Positions 17,223 through 25,319 of a stretch of 64,000 bases of DNA are shown here, one piece after another. Location of the stretch: assembly GCA_001725155.1 (NCBI GenBank), contig MEFP01000012.1, positions 124,001 to 188,000 of the forward strand. The letters are read 5' to 3'. Source of the stretch: Lysobacteraceae bacterium SCN 69-320. GTDB taxonomy: Bacteria; Pseudomonadota; Gammaproteobacteria; Xanthomonadales; Rhodanobacteraceae. The notes below the pieces were generated by a model. The model had not been told where the DNA came from. It did no database searches and saw nothing but the letters and a program-made list of their open reading frames with translations. The position numbers were made by a program, and so were the translations under genes. Each line of letters starts with the position of its first letter. The stretch's first letter is position 1.

Positions 17223-18766
17223 GAGGCCACCAGCAGGCGCAGGGCGAGCGCGCCGACATAGGTCAGCAGCACGGCGCCGACCAGCATGACCAGCCGCCAG
17301 TCGCCGTGGCGCTGCTGTCCGCGCTCGGCCGGGCTGCGGTACAGCGCCACGCTGGCCAGCACCGGCACGCCGGCCACGCGCTCGATCTGCTCGGCCGAGC
17401 GCACGCGCGGGTCGACGCGCAGGAAGCCGAACATCAGCGCCAGCGGAATCGCCACGCCGAGGCTCAGGCCGATCGCCGCGAACACGAAGAAGCGCGGTCC
17501 GACCGGCCGCAGCGGCAGCTGCGCCGGCGTCTGTATGGTCAGGGTCAGGCCGCGCTGCTCGGCGTCCATCTGCATCGACAGGCGCGCGTTCTCGCGGCGC
17601 TTGAGCAGATCCTGATAGATGTCGCGATGCACTTCGTAGTCGCGATTGAGCTCGGCCAGGGTATCGCCGATGTCGGCGATGTGCCGGCTGCGGTCGAGTT
17701 CGTGCTGCAGCAGCGCCTCGCTGGAACTCATGCGCGAAGAGGCCGCCGCGGCGTTGCGCCGCGTCTCCGACAGGCGGCTCTGCAGTTCCTGGTACAGCGG
17801 ATTGAAGCGCAGATTCGGCCCGAGCTCGTTCTTCGCCGAGGCACCCTGCACGGGCTGGCGCTGCTTCTCCTGTTCGAGCTCGGCCTGCAGATCCTGCATC
17901 TGGTGGCGCACGCGCACGACGTCGGGATGGTTGGCGGTATACGACAGCAGCAGCTTGTCGAGTTCGGCCTGCAGGTCGGCCAGGCGGTGGTAGTAGTCGG
18001 CTTCGCGCGTCTGCACCGACAGCAGGTTGCTCTGGCCGGACAGCTGGGCCAGCAGCGCCTGCTCGCGGGAGCGCTGCTCGATCAGGTCGATGCGCGCGCT
18101 TTCGGCCTGGCTGCGCAGCTGCCCGATGCGTGCGGTGGCGTCGGCTTCGCTGCCGGGACGCGCGTCGTCGTTGCCGGCGCGATAGCGCTTGAGATTGTCC
18201 TCGGCCTCGCTGAGCTTCCTGCGGTAGGCCTCGACCTGGCTGTCGATGAAGGTGAACGCGTCGCGGCTCTCCTGCTCCTTGGACGCTATGGTCTGCGCGA
18301 TGAACAGGTCGGCGATGCGCTGCGTCACGCGATAGGCGCGGGCTGCGTCCTCGTCGCGGTAGTCGATCTGGATCAGGTTCTCGCGCGGGCTGATGATCGT
18401 GATGCGGCTCTTGATCCGTTCCATGAGCCGGTCGCGCTCGACCGGGCCGGGATTGCCGCGGAGCCAGCCGCCGACCTCGAGCACCTCCTCGAGCACGCGC
18501 CGGCCGAAGATCACCTCACGCGCGATGCCGGCCAGGTCGGCCACACCGGTCGGCACCGCGCGCCCTTCCATCAGCGGCGTGATGATGCTGCGTTGCTTGA
18601 CCAGGATCGTGGTCGAGGAGACATAGGTGCTGGGCCAGGCCTGCGCCGCCGCCAGCGCGACGAGCGCGATCACGACGAAGGCCAGCACCAGCGGCCGGCG
18701 CCGCCGGCCGATTTCCCGGACCAGCACCGGATCGAAACGTTCGATCAACGCCAGGTCGCTGCGCAT
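17219..18766 (-). CDS. Wzz-type chain-length determinant of EPS
   Basis: The 515-residue polysaccharide co-polymerase has a membrane span near residues 27-46, a long periplasmic region predicted as coiled coil (about 150-400, with QVEAYRRKLSEAEDNLKRY and related stretches), and membrane spans near residues 425-445 and 490-512. No kinase domain is fused; the P-loop partner is the next gene. It resembles the Wzz family of exosortase-A-associated EPS loci. It should set polymer length and link the polymerase to the export channel. Its stop overlaps the next start by four bases, and its ATG lies 16 bases after the Wza-like gene. Confidence 0.87.
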   Translation of the reverse strand: MRSDLALIERFDPVLVREIGRRRRPLVLAFVVIALVALAAAQAWPSTYVSSTTILVKQRSIITPLMEGRAVPTGVADLAGIAREVIFGRRVLEEVLEVGGWLRGNPGPVERDRLMERIKSRITIISPRENLIQIDYRDEDAARAYRVTQRIADLFIAQTIASKEQESRDAFTFIDSQVEAYRRKLSEAEDNLKRYRAGNDDARPGSEADATARIGQLRSQAESARIDLIEQRSREQALLAQLSGQSNLLSVQTREADYYHRLADLQAELDKLLLSYTANHPDVVRVRHQMQDLQAELEQEKQRQPVQGASAKNELGPNLRFNPLYQELQSRLSETRRNAAAASSRMSSSEALLQHELDRSRHIADIGDTLAELNRDYEVHRDIYQDLLKRRENARLSMQMDAEQRGLTLTIQTPAQLPLRPVGPRFFVFAAIGLSLGVAIPLALMFGFLRVDPRVRSAEQIERVAGVPVLASVALYRSPAERGQQRHGDWRLVMLVGAVLLTYVGALALRLLVAS

Positions 18767-18782
18767 GACGGCGGGGTCCGGC

Positions 18783-19412
18783 TCAGAGCAGGCGTTCGGG
18801 AACGGTGATCACGTCGCCCGGCTGCACCGGGAAGTTCGTCGCCAGATCGCCCTTCTGCAGGATGCGGTCCAGACGCACGCCATAGGTGCGCGTGTCGCCG
18901 CCGTGTTCCTTGCGATACAGCTCGGTGCGGTCGGGCGCGGCGAACGGCGTCAGGCCGCCGCCGGCGAGCACGGCGTCGAGCACGGTCATGCCCTGGCGGT
19001 ACGGCACCGACAGCGGCTGGCGCACGGCGCCGGTCACGCGTACGCGCGAGAGGTATTCGTGGCTGCGCAGCTCGATCAGGATCACCGCGACCTGCGGATC
19101 GCGCACGTAGTCCTTGAGCTTTTCCTGGATCAGCACGGCCACCTGCTCGGGCGTGCGGCCGCCGGCCTCGACGTCGCCGACCAGCGGAACCGAGATGCGT
19201 CCGTCGGGGCGCACGGGCACGGTGACCGAGAGTTCCGGGTTGTGCCAGACCGAAACCTGGACCCGGTCGTCGACGCCGATGTGGTAGGTGTCGACTGCCT
19301 GGGCGGCCGGATCGACCTTGGGCGGATCGACTGCGCCGAGCTGCGGATTGCTGGCGCAGCCGGCAATGAAGGTCGTGAGCACGAGCAACAGGTGCAGCAG
19401 TGACCGCTTCAT
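18783..19412 (-). CDS. Wza-like polysaccharide export lipoprotein
   Basis: The 209-residue outer-membrane export protein has a lipoprotein signal peptide with lipobox IAGC (Cys19), a polysaccharide export domain (YHIGVDDRVQVSVWHNPELS, about 45-130) and one SLBB-like domain (VRVTGAVRQPLSVPYRQGMTVLDAVLAGGG, about 133-200). At 209 residues it is about half the size of E. coli Wza, matching the short single-SLBB class in EPS loci of this type. It probably forms the outer-membrane ring through which polymer leaves. The ATG at 19412 is preceded by AGCGAGGCGACG, a modest RBS. Confidence 0.9.
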   Translation of the reverse strand: MKRSLLHLLLVLTTFIAGCASNPQLGAVDPPKVDPAAQAVDTYHIGVDDRVQVSVWHNPELSVTVPVRPDGRISVPLVGDVEAGGRTPEQVAVLIQEKLKDYVRDPQVAVILIELRSHEYLSRVRVTGAVRQPLSVPYRQGMTVLDAVLAGGGLTPFAAPDRTELYRKEHGGDTRTYGVRLDRILQKGDLATNFPVQPGDVITVPERLL

Positions 19413-19479
19413 GATCGTCGCCTCGCTGGGAGTGTGCAGCCGTTATAGCGGTAGCGCGAACGCCGTCTCTTGTCCTATG

Positions 19480-20487
19480 TCATTCGCGGTAATAGTCGCG
19501 ATACCAGTCGACGAAGCGCCGCACGCCGATCTCGATCGGCGTGCTGGGCGCATAGCCCGTGTCCTGGGCGAGCTCGGCGACGTCCGCGGCGGTGTCCGGC
19601 ACGTCGCCGGGCTGCATCGGCTGCATGCGCTGCATGGCCGTGCAGCCCAGGCAGCGTTCGATGGTTTCGATGTAGCTCGACAGCTGCACCGGCCGGTTGT
19701 TGCCGATGTTGTAGAGCCGGTACGGCGCGTTGGAGGTCGCCGGCGTCGGATGCAGCGGGTCGAACGCCGCATCGGGTTCGGCGATGTGGTCGAGCACGCG
19801 GATCACGCCCTCCACGATGTCGTCGACATAGGTGAAATCACGCGTGTGCCGGCCGTGGTTGAACACGTCGATCGGATCGCCCGCGAGAATGCGCCGCGTG
19901 AACACGAACAGCGCCATGTCGGGCCGGCCCCAGGGGCCGTAGACCGTGAAGAAGCGCAGGCCGCTGGTCGGCAGCGCGAACAGATGGCTGTAGACGTGCG
20001 CCATCAGCTCGTTCGCCTTCTTCGTCGCCGCATACAGGCTGACCGGATGATCCACCGGATCGCGCACCGAATACGGCAGGCGCCGGTTGGAGCCGTAGAC
20101 CGAGCTCGACGAGGCATAGACCAGATGTTCGACCTCGTGGTAGCGGCAGCATTCGAGCAGATTGGCGAAACCGACGAGGTTGGAGTCGACGTAGGAACGC
20201 GGATTCTCGATCGAATGGCGCACGCCGGCCTGGGCGGCGAGGTTGACGACGCGCTGCGGCCCGAACACGGAGAAACGCTGCTGCATCGCGTCGGCGTTCT
20301 CGATGCCGACACACGAGAAGCGGAAGCCGGCATGATCGCGCAGCCGCGCCAGGCGCGCCTGCTTGAGCTTCACGTCGTAGTAGGCGTTGAGGTCGTCGAT
20401 GCCGAGCACCTCGTCGCCGCGTTCGAGCAGGCGCTCGGACAAGGCTGCGCCGATGAATCCCGCGGCGCCGGTGACCAGGACACGCAT
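19480..20487 (-). CDS. NAD-dependent UDP-glucuronate 4-epimerase-like enzyme
   Basis: The 335-residue extended short-chain dehydrogenase/reductase has the Rossmann motif GAAGFIG at the N-terminus, the catalytic pair YAATK (YxxxK), and the LRFFTVYGPWGRPDMA segment typical of UDP-glucuronate 4-epimerases (UDP-GlcA to UDP-GalA). The track's 567-residue ORF is an over-extension; the ATG at 20487 has AGGAGA six bases upstream and starts exactly at MRVLVTG. It would supply a uronic-acid donor for the EPS. Substrate specificity within this family is inferred, and UDP-HexNAc epimerisation is possible given the neighbouring dehydrogenase. Confidence 0.87.
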   Translation of the reverse strand: MRVLVTGAAGFIGAALSERLLERGDEVLGIDDLNAYYDVKLKQARLARLRDHAGFRFSCVGIENADAMQQRFSVFGPQRVVNLAAQAGVRHSIENPRSYVDSNLVGFANLLECCRYHEVEHLVYASSSSVYGSNRRLPYSVRDPVDHPVSLYAATKKANELMAHVYSHLFALPTSGLRFFTVYGPWGRPDMALFVFTRRILAGDPIDVFNHGRHTRDFTYVDDIVEGVIRVLDHIAEPDAAFDPLHPTPATSNAPYRLYNIGNNRPVQLSSYIETIERCLGCTAMQRMQPMQPGDVPDTAADVAELAQDTGYAPSTPIEIGVRRFVDWYRDYYRE

Positions 20488-20567
20488 CGTCGTCTCCTCT
20501 GAAAGATCCGGGTCAATCGTTCGCAGCAGGTGCTTCTGCGCCGTGCTGCTTTCTTCCACAACCCCGC

Positions 20568-20594
20568 CAGACGTTTGCGTTGCCAGCGTCTGGC
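20568..20594 (-). other. Intergenic hairpin between epimerase and dehydrogenase genes
   Basis: A 7-bp stem (ccagacg / cgtctgg) with a 13-base loop lies in the 155-base gap between two same-strand EPS genes. It could weakly attenuate transcription or mark an mRNA processing point. It has no T-run. Confidence 0.25.
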
Positions 20595-20642
20595 CGCCCC
20601 CTTGACTCGAGGGGCTCCGAAACGAATTCCGTCCGGAGTCTT

Positions 20643-22061
20643 CTATAGGCGATCGTCGACCGCGCTCCGCGGCAATATCTGCTTGACGTCGAACAGCACG
20701 CTGCCCGGCTTGCCGAACGCGCGTATGCGCTCCACGCCAAGCGCGACGAACTCGCGGTGCGCCACGGCGAGGACGACGGCGTCGTAGCGGCCCGCTGCCG
20801 GCTCGTCGATGAGCTCCAGCGCGTATTCGTGCCGCGCCTGCGCCGCGTCGACCCAGGGATCGAACACGTCGACGGCGACGTCGTAGCTGCGCAGCTCGGC
20901 GATCACGTCGATCACGCGCGTGTTGCGCAGGTCCGGGCAATTCTCCTTGAACGCGAGCCCGAGTATCAGCACGCGCGCCTCGGCCGCCTGTATGCGCCGT
21001 TGCACCATGAGCTTGATCACGCGCTGGGCAATGTACTGACCCATGCCGTCGTTGATGCGCCGCCCGGACAGGATGACCTCCGGGTGGTAGCCGAGCTGCT
21101 GCGCCTTGTGGGTCAGGTAGTACGGGTCCACGCCGATGCAGTGGCCGCCGACGAGCCCCGGCCGGAACGGCAGGAAATTCCATTTGCTGCCGGCGGCCTC
21201 GAGCACTTCGCCGGTGTCGATGCCCAGGCGATGGCAGATCAGCGCGAGTTCGTTGACCAGCGCGATGTTGAGGTCGCGCTGCGTGTTCTCGATGACCTTG
21301 GCCGCCTCGGCGACGCGGATGCTGGAGGCAGGGAAGGTGCCGGCGCCGACGACGCGGCGGTACAGCGCATCGACGAACGCGGCGGCCGCCGGCGTGGAAC
21401 CCGAGGTCACCTTGACGATGGATTCCAGCCGGTGCACGTGATCGCCGGGGTTGATCCGCTCCGGACTGTAGCCGGCGAAGAAATCGCGATTGAAGGTCAA
21501 CCCGGATTCGCGCGCGATGATCGGCACGCAGATTTCCTCGGTCGCACCCGGATAGACGGTCGATTCGAAAATGGCGATGCCGCCGGGCCGGATGTGCCGG
21601 CCGATCGCGCGGCTTGCCGCTTCAAGCGGCCGCAGGTCCGGACGCTTCGCATCGTCGATCGGCGTCGGCACCGTGACGATGAACACGTCGCAGTCGCACA
21701 GATCCGCTTCGTCGGCGCTCAGGTGCAGGCGGGCGGCGGCTTCGATTTCCGCCGCCGACACTTCGTTCGTGTGATCGCGGCGCTCGAGCAGTTCGGCGAT
21801 GCGCGCCGGCGCGATGTCGAAACCCAGGGTCGCCGACGCGCGCCCGAAGCCCACGGCCAGCGGCAGACCGACGTAGCCGAGTCCGATTACCGCGATACGC
21901 GCGGTGGCCGGATCGGGCAGCGTGGCCACCTGCAGCGGCAGCGCGGCGACAGCGGAAACATTGCGCGGGGACGGCGACGCGCCCGGTGCGTCTGCAGCCG
22001 CTTCGATCACGGCGTCCGCCGTATTCGCGCGCTGGGCCGCCATGGCTGGGACAGGATTCAC
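20643..22061 (-). CDS. UDP-N-acetyl-hexosamine dehydrogenase (TviB/WbpO-like)
   Basis: The 472-residue nucleotide-sugar dehydrogenase has an N-terminal NAD domain (AVIGLGYVGLPLAVGF), a central helix with RVAEAAKVIENTQRDLNIALVNELA, and the catalytic Cys in GGHCIGVDPYYL. The FAGYSPERINPGD and SKWNFLPFRPGLVGGH signatures match the TviB/WbpO/WbpA class that oxidises UDP-GalNAc or UDP-GlcNAc to the uronic acid. It probably provides a HexNAcA precursor. The GTG at 22061 has gagga nearby and is kept as the start; an ATG at 22043 is possible. The ~45 residues before the Rossmann fold are Ala/Pro-rich and unusual for the family. It is the first gene of the minus-strand EPS locus. Confidence 0.88.
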   Translation of the reverse strand: MNPVPAMAAQRANTADAVIEAAADAPGASPSPRNVSAVAALPLQVATLPDPATARIAVIGLGYVGLPLAVGFGRASATLGFDIAPARIAELLERRDHTNEVSAAEIEAAARLHLSADEADLCDCDVFIVTVPTPIDDAKRPDLRPLEAASRAIGRHIRPGGIAIFESTVYPGATEEICVPIIARESGLTFNRDFFAGYSPERINPGDHVHRLESIVKVTSGSTPAAAAFVDALYRRVVGAGTFPASSIRVAEAAKVIENTQRDLNIALVNELALICHRLGIDTGEVLEAAGSKWNFLPFRPGLVGGHCIGVDPYYLTHKAQQLGYHPEVILSGRRINDGMGQYIAQRVIKLMVQRRIQAAEARVLILGLAFKENCPDLRNTRVIDVIAELRSYDVAVDVFDPWVDAAQARHEYALELIDEPAAGRYDAVVLAVAHREFVALGVERIRAFGKPGSVLFDVKQILPRSAVDDRL

Positions 22062-22278
22062 TCGGAGGTCCTCGCAGGCCGGTCGGATTGGGATCGCAGC
22101 CTCGACCTGCCGGCAGGGTCAAACAATGATGCAGGTCAATTTCTGGAGCGGGGCAGAGAGGTCGGTGTGAGGCGAACGGCGGCAGGGGGGAGCAGTGCCG
22201 TGGGAGTGTCCAACCGGCGGTCGGACGTGTTCACCCCACACCTGGATGCGGAGCCTCGCATGGGCGATTGGCCTGAAA

Positions 22279-22292
22279 TTGACCGATGTCAA
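22279..22292. promoter_or_regulatory. FNR/CRP-family-like site TTGAC-N4-GTCAA
   Basis: The sequence TTGACcgatGTCAA is a perfect 5+5 inverted repeat with the 4-base spacing of FNR-family sites (consensus TTGAT-N4-ATCAA). A gene for an FNR-like protein lies 2 kb downstream. Binding is inferred from spacing and half-site similarity only. Confidence 0.45.
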
Positions 22293-22747
22293 GCGAATGC
22301 GCGGCGATACGGCCGACCATCATGTCGAGTCTGCTTGCCTCGCGCGCGAACGCTTCGCCATCCGCGCCTGCGCCACGCGCGCGTTTGACGCCGGTCAGGC
22401 GCAGGCAGCGGACTCGACAAGGCGTGAAATCATCGTCAGGCACAGGCCGTCGAAAAATTCCGCCTCATCGGCTCAGCTTCAATGTGAACATTCGTAGACG
22501 AAGGGAATCGTTGCCTGCGCCGCACTGTCGTACTGCTGCGCCGGATGCGCATCGGTCGGAGCGCGGCAAGCGCCGCATAAGACATTGAAAAACAACAATC
22601 ATGTTCAACAGCATGGGCAGTCGGGCAGACGGATCGGGACAGGTGCAGGCGAGCAGCGCCTGGTCGCTGCGCCTCCTGGCATGCGGCTGCGCGTTCCGGC
22701 GCCGGTCCTATGATGAGTCGCACAGGGAGCGGTCGGCGCTGCAGTCC

Positions 22748-22755
22748 TTACGTAG
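22748..22755. promoter_or_regulatory. TTACGTAG box upstream of the histidine kinase gene
   Basis: The box TTACGTAG, with palindromic core TACGTA, lies about 80 bases upstream of the kinase ATG. The same core occurs as ctacgtagtc in the 106-base gap before the FNR-like gene (24220-24235). The shared position suggests a site for the FixJ-type regulator encoded between them, but no binding data support this. Confidence 0.3.
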
Positions 22756-22831
22756 CGCGCCGCACGGGCAAGCGCAGATCGGCCGGAGCGTCGCGTCTGA
22801 CAGCACCGGACCGGCCGATGAGGTGATGTCC

Positions 22832-23629
22832 ATGAATCAGATCGAACAGGGGCTGGACGAGGCGGCGCAATCGCCGCGCCGTGCCGGCACGATTCACGCG
22901 CAGGAACTGCTGCGCCGGCGCCTGCAGCTTGCCCGCACCGAGCGGCTGCTGACCGCCGGCGAACTTGCCGCCGCCTTCGCCCACGTGCTGAATCAGCCGC
23001 TGACCGCCATCATCGGCTACAGCGACGCGGGGCTGCTGCTCGAACGTGCAGGCCCGGTCAGCCAGGACAAGGCGCAGCGTTATTTCGACGAGATCCGCAA
23101 GCAGGCGCACCGCGCCGCGCGCAGCATCGTCGAACTGCGCGGTTTCCTGAACCGCGAGGCGGCACCGGAAGCGGTCGATCTCAACGCGATCGTGCGCGAG
23201 CTGTGTACCTTGCTGCAGCCCGAGCTGTCGCCGGCCGACCTGGTCATCGAGCTCGATCTCGCCGCCGGCCTGGGCCGGATCACGGCCAATCGCACGCACG
23301 TCCAGCAGGTGCTGATGGCGCTGATCGGCAACGCCGCGGATGCGATTCGCGACGCGGGCACGCTGGAGGGCCGCATCGTCGTGCGCACCATGGCCGACGG
23401 CAGCGGCATGGCGCAGGTCAGCGTCGGCGACAGCGGTCCGGGGCTCGACGCGGCGGTACTGGCCGGTCTCGGCGAATCCATGCGCACGACCAAGCGCGAC
23501 GGTCTGGGGCTGGGTCTGATGCTCGCGCGCAGCCTGATCGAATCCCACCGCGGCCGGCTCTGGGCCGAGTCCATGCCCGGCCGCGGCGCGCAGATCCATC
23601 TCACCCTGCCGCTGGCGGATCTGCCGTGA
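22832..23629 (+). CDS. Sensor histidine kinase, soluble, paired with the FixJ-type regulator
   Basis: The 265-residue kinase has a HisKA-type H-box in AAFAHVLNQPLTAIIGY (FixL-like family), an N-box at LIGNAADAIRD, and ATP-lid glycine motifs DSGPGL and GLGLGLMLA. There are no membrane spans and no recognisable sensory PAS or GAF domain in the ~60 residues before the H-box, so the input signal is unclear. The track starts at 22601, but that region looks like random translation. The ATG at 22832 has GAGGTG six bases upstream. The stop overlaps the regulator start as GTGA, so the pair is co-translated. Confidence 0.85.
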   Translation: MNQIEQGLDEAAQSPRRAGTIHAQELLRRRLQLARTERLLTAGELAAAFAHVLNQPLTAIIGYSDAGLLLERAGPVSQDKAQRYFDEIRKQAHRAARSIVELRGFLNREAAPEAVDLNAIVRELCTLLQPELSPADLVIELDLAAGLGRITANRTHVQQVLMALIGNAADAIRDAGTLEGRIVVRTMADGSGMAQVSVGDSGPGLDAAVLAGLGESMRTTKRDGLGLGLMLARSLIESHRGRLWAESMPGRGAQIHLTLPLADLP

Positions 23630-24210
23630 CTCTGCGGCCGACCATCTTCGTCGTCGACGACGACGAAGCCGTGCGCAGCTCGCTCGGCGAACTGCTCGAC
23701 AACGCCGGCTTCTGCGTCGAGGCGTATGCGAGCGCGGACGATTTCCTGCGCCAGTTCGACCCCAAGCGCATCGGCTGCGTGCTGCTCGACGTCAAGATGC
23801 CGCAGATGAGCGGCATCGAGCTGCAGGCGGAACTGCGCCGGCGCGGCGCGCGCCTGCCGGTGGTGTTCCTGACCGGCAACGGCAACATCCCGATGTCGGT
23901 CGAAGCCATGCGCGCCGGCGCCGTCGACTTCCTGACCAAACCGGTCGAAGGCCGCTTCGTCATCGAGCGCATCGGCTCGGCACTGAATTCCAGCGTCGGC
24001 CAGCAGCGCTGCATCGGCTCGCTCAGCGAGCGCGAGCGCCAGGTGCTGGCGCTCGTCGTCAACGGGCAGAGCAGCAAGGAAATCGGCCGCGCGCTCGGCA
24101 TCAGCCACCGGACCGTCGAAGTCCACCGGGCCCACGCCATGCACAAGACCGGCGCGCGCAGTCTGGTCGACCTCGCCGAAATCGCTCATCTGCTCCGCCC
24201 CGACACCTGA
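23626..24210 (+). CDS. FixJ/NarL-type response regulator
   Basis: The 194-residue two-domain regulator has a receiver domain (TIFVVDDDEAVRSSL, phosphoacceptor Asp in LLDVKMPQMSG near residue 56, Lys in FLTKPVE) and a LuxR-type helix-turn-helix (LSERERQVLALVVNGQSSKEIGRALGISHRTVEVHR, about 130-175). The GTG at 23626 overlaps the kinase stop. It probably controls EPS genes and perhaps the adjacent FNR-like gene. A CTACGTAG palindrome just downstream of its own stop is a candidate target. Confidence 0.9.
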   Translation: MTLRPTIFVVDDDEAVRSSLGELLDNAGFCVEAYASADDFLRQFDPKRIGCVLLDVKMPQMSGIELQAELRRRGARLPVVFLTGNGNIPMSVEAMRAGAVDFLTKPVEGRFVIERIGSALNSSVGQQRCIGSLSERERQVLALVVNGQSSKEIGRALGISHRTVEVHRAHAMHKTGARSLVDLAEIAHLLRPDT

Positions 24211-24219
24211 GCGGGGGCG

Positions 24220-24235
24220 GACTACCTACGTAGTC
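24220..24235. promoter_or_regulatory. Inverted repeat gactac-N4-gtagtc upstream of the FNR-like gene
   Basis: A 6+6 inverted repeat with a 4-base centre (ctac) lies ten bases after the regulator stop and about 82 bases before the FNR-like gene. A further direct gactac follows at 24240. It contains TACGTAG, shared with the box upstream of the histidine kinase gene. Confidence 0.4.
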
Positions 24236-24316
24236 TTACGGACTACCGCACGGCCGGAGCTTCTGCTGAACTGATCCAACGCCGGCACGTCATCCACCAG
24301 GGGCGGGAGACTCGTA

Positions 24317-25252
24317 ATGCGTACCGAATCCGCTGCATTTTCGCCCGGCCGTCTGCCGGAAACCGATACCGACGAAAGCTTCACCGCAACGACACCCGAT
24401 ACCGCAGGCCCGCATCCATCGCCGCTGGACCCCACCGTCGACGCCGTGACCGCGCACGCGAACGGCGTGCGCCGCGCGCCGGCGGTGCGCTGCGAGAACT
24501 GTGAATTCCAGTGCATCTGCCCGGCCGCCAATTCGTGCCGGGCGGCGCCCGGCGCGCAGGCGTATTTCCTCAACAAGGGCGGCACCCTGTTTCGCGCCGG
24601 GCGTGCCGAGCGGCACATGTACCTGCTGCGCTCCGGTTCGCTGAAGACCTTCGTCGACACGCTCGACGGCGAATACCAGCTGACCGCGTTCCACCTGCCG
24701 GGTGAACTGATCGGGTTCGATCTGTCCGGCGATGACGACGTGTCGCAGTTGTATACCACCGTCGCGATGGAACGTTCGCAGCTGTGCGAAGTCGACTGCG
24801 CCGAAGGCGAGGCCGCGCTGATCCGTCAGCGCCTCTACCGCCTGATCGGCGGCGAGCTGCGCCAGCTGCACGCCAACCGCGCCATGGTCGGGCGTTCGAT
24901 GGCGCATCAGCGCGTCGCGTTGTTCCTGCTGGATCTGTCCGAACGTCAGCAGCGACTGCGCCGCATTGCCGACGAATTGCGCCTGCCGATGAGCCGTCTG
25001 GACATCGCGAGCTTTCTCGGACTGGCGGTCGAAACCGTCAGCCGCGTGTTCACGCGCCTGCAGGTCAACGGCATGATCGCGGTCGACATGCGCAACGTGC
25101 GTCTGCTGGACCGGGCGCGGCTGCGCGCGCTGTCCTGCGTTTACGAGGCCATGCCGGGGCAGGGCAGCGAAGCGGCCGCGACGGCAGACTTCGCCGCGCC
25201 ACGCAATCCGCGCCGCAGCGCCCGCATACCGTGCTCTGCGATGCACAGATAG
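24317..25252 (+). CDS. FNR/CRP-family transcription regulator with N-terminal Cys cluster
   Basis: The 311-residue regulator has a ~55-residue extension, then a cysteine cluster CENCEFQCICPAANSC (about 59-74), a cyclic-nucleotide-binding-like beta-roll (LFRAGRAERHMYLLRSGSLKTF, about 92-160), and a winged HTH (MSRLDIASFLGLAVETVSRVFTRLQVNGMIAV, about 223-255). A further Cys pair occurs in QLCEVDC. The clustered Cys resembles the 4Fe-4S ligands of FNR, so oxygen or redox sensing is likely. The ~45-residue C-terminal tail is unusual. The ATG at 24317 has gggaga seven bases upstream. It sits among EPS regulators and has a candidate site upstream of the EPS operon. Confidence 0.88.
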   Translation: MRTESAAFSPGRLPETDTDESFTATTPDTAGPHPSPLDPTVDAVTAHANGVRRAPAVRCENCEFQCICPAANSCRAAPGAQAYFLNKGGTLFRAGRAERHMYLLRSGSLKTFVDTLDGEYQLTAFHLPGELIGFDLSGDDDVSQLYTTVAMERSQLCEVDCAEGEAALIRQRLYRLIGGELRQLHANRAMVGRSMAHQRVALFLLDLSERQQRLRRIADELRLPMSRLDIASFLGLAVETVSRVFTRLQVNGMIAVDMRNVRLLDRARLRALSCVYEAMPGQGSEAAATADFAAPRNPRRSARIPCSAMHR

Positions 25253-25319
25253 CAACGTAGACAAGTTCCGCAGTGCGACCGACAATCCGTGCCGACGTTC
25301 GACCGCCGGGGGGCGATCG

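Larger units (their letters stand above)
22062..22831. promoter_or_regulatory. 770-base divergent regulatory region between EPS locus and kinase/regulator genes
   Basis: No credible gene is seen here; the short ORFs in the track are not conserved-looking. The region holds an FNR-like palindrome at 22279-22292, a long-range inverted repeat (ggtcaatttc at 22134-22143 and gaaattgacc at 22275-22284), and a TTACGTAG box at 22748-22755. It should carry promoters for both the minus-strand EPS operon and the plus-strand sensor genes. On the minus strand TTGACA (22292-22287) could be a -35, but the hexamer 17 bases further is a poor -10. Confidence 0.55.

Noticed and set aside
4900-22061. Exosortase A / PEP-CTERM system
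   Set aside because: Several genes resemble those linked to exosortase A, but there is no exosortase gene and no PEP-CTERM tail in the window.
22678-22692. Possible sigma-54 site tggcatgcggctgc
   Set aside because: GG and GC are nine bases apart, not the required ten, and the -12 element is weak.
22601-22831. N-terminal extension of the histidine kinase ORF
   Set aside because: Residues before MNQIEQG look random, the segment overlaps the regulatory region, and the ATG at 22832 has a good RBS.
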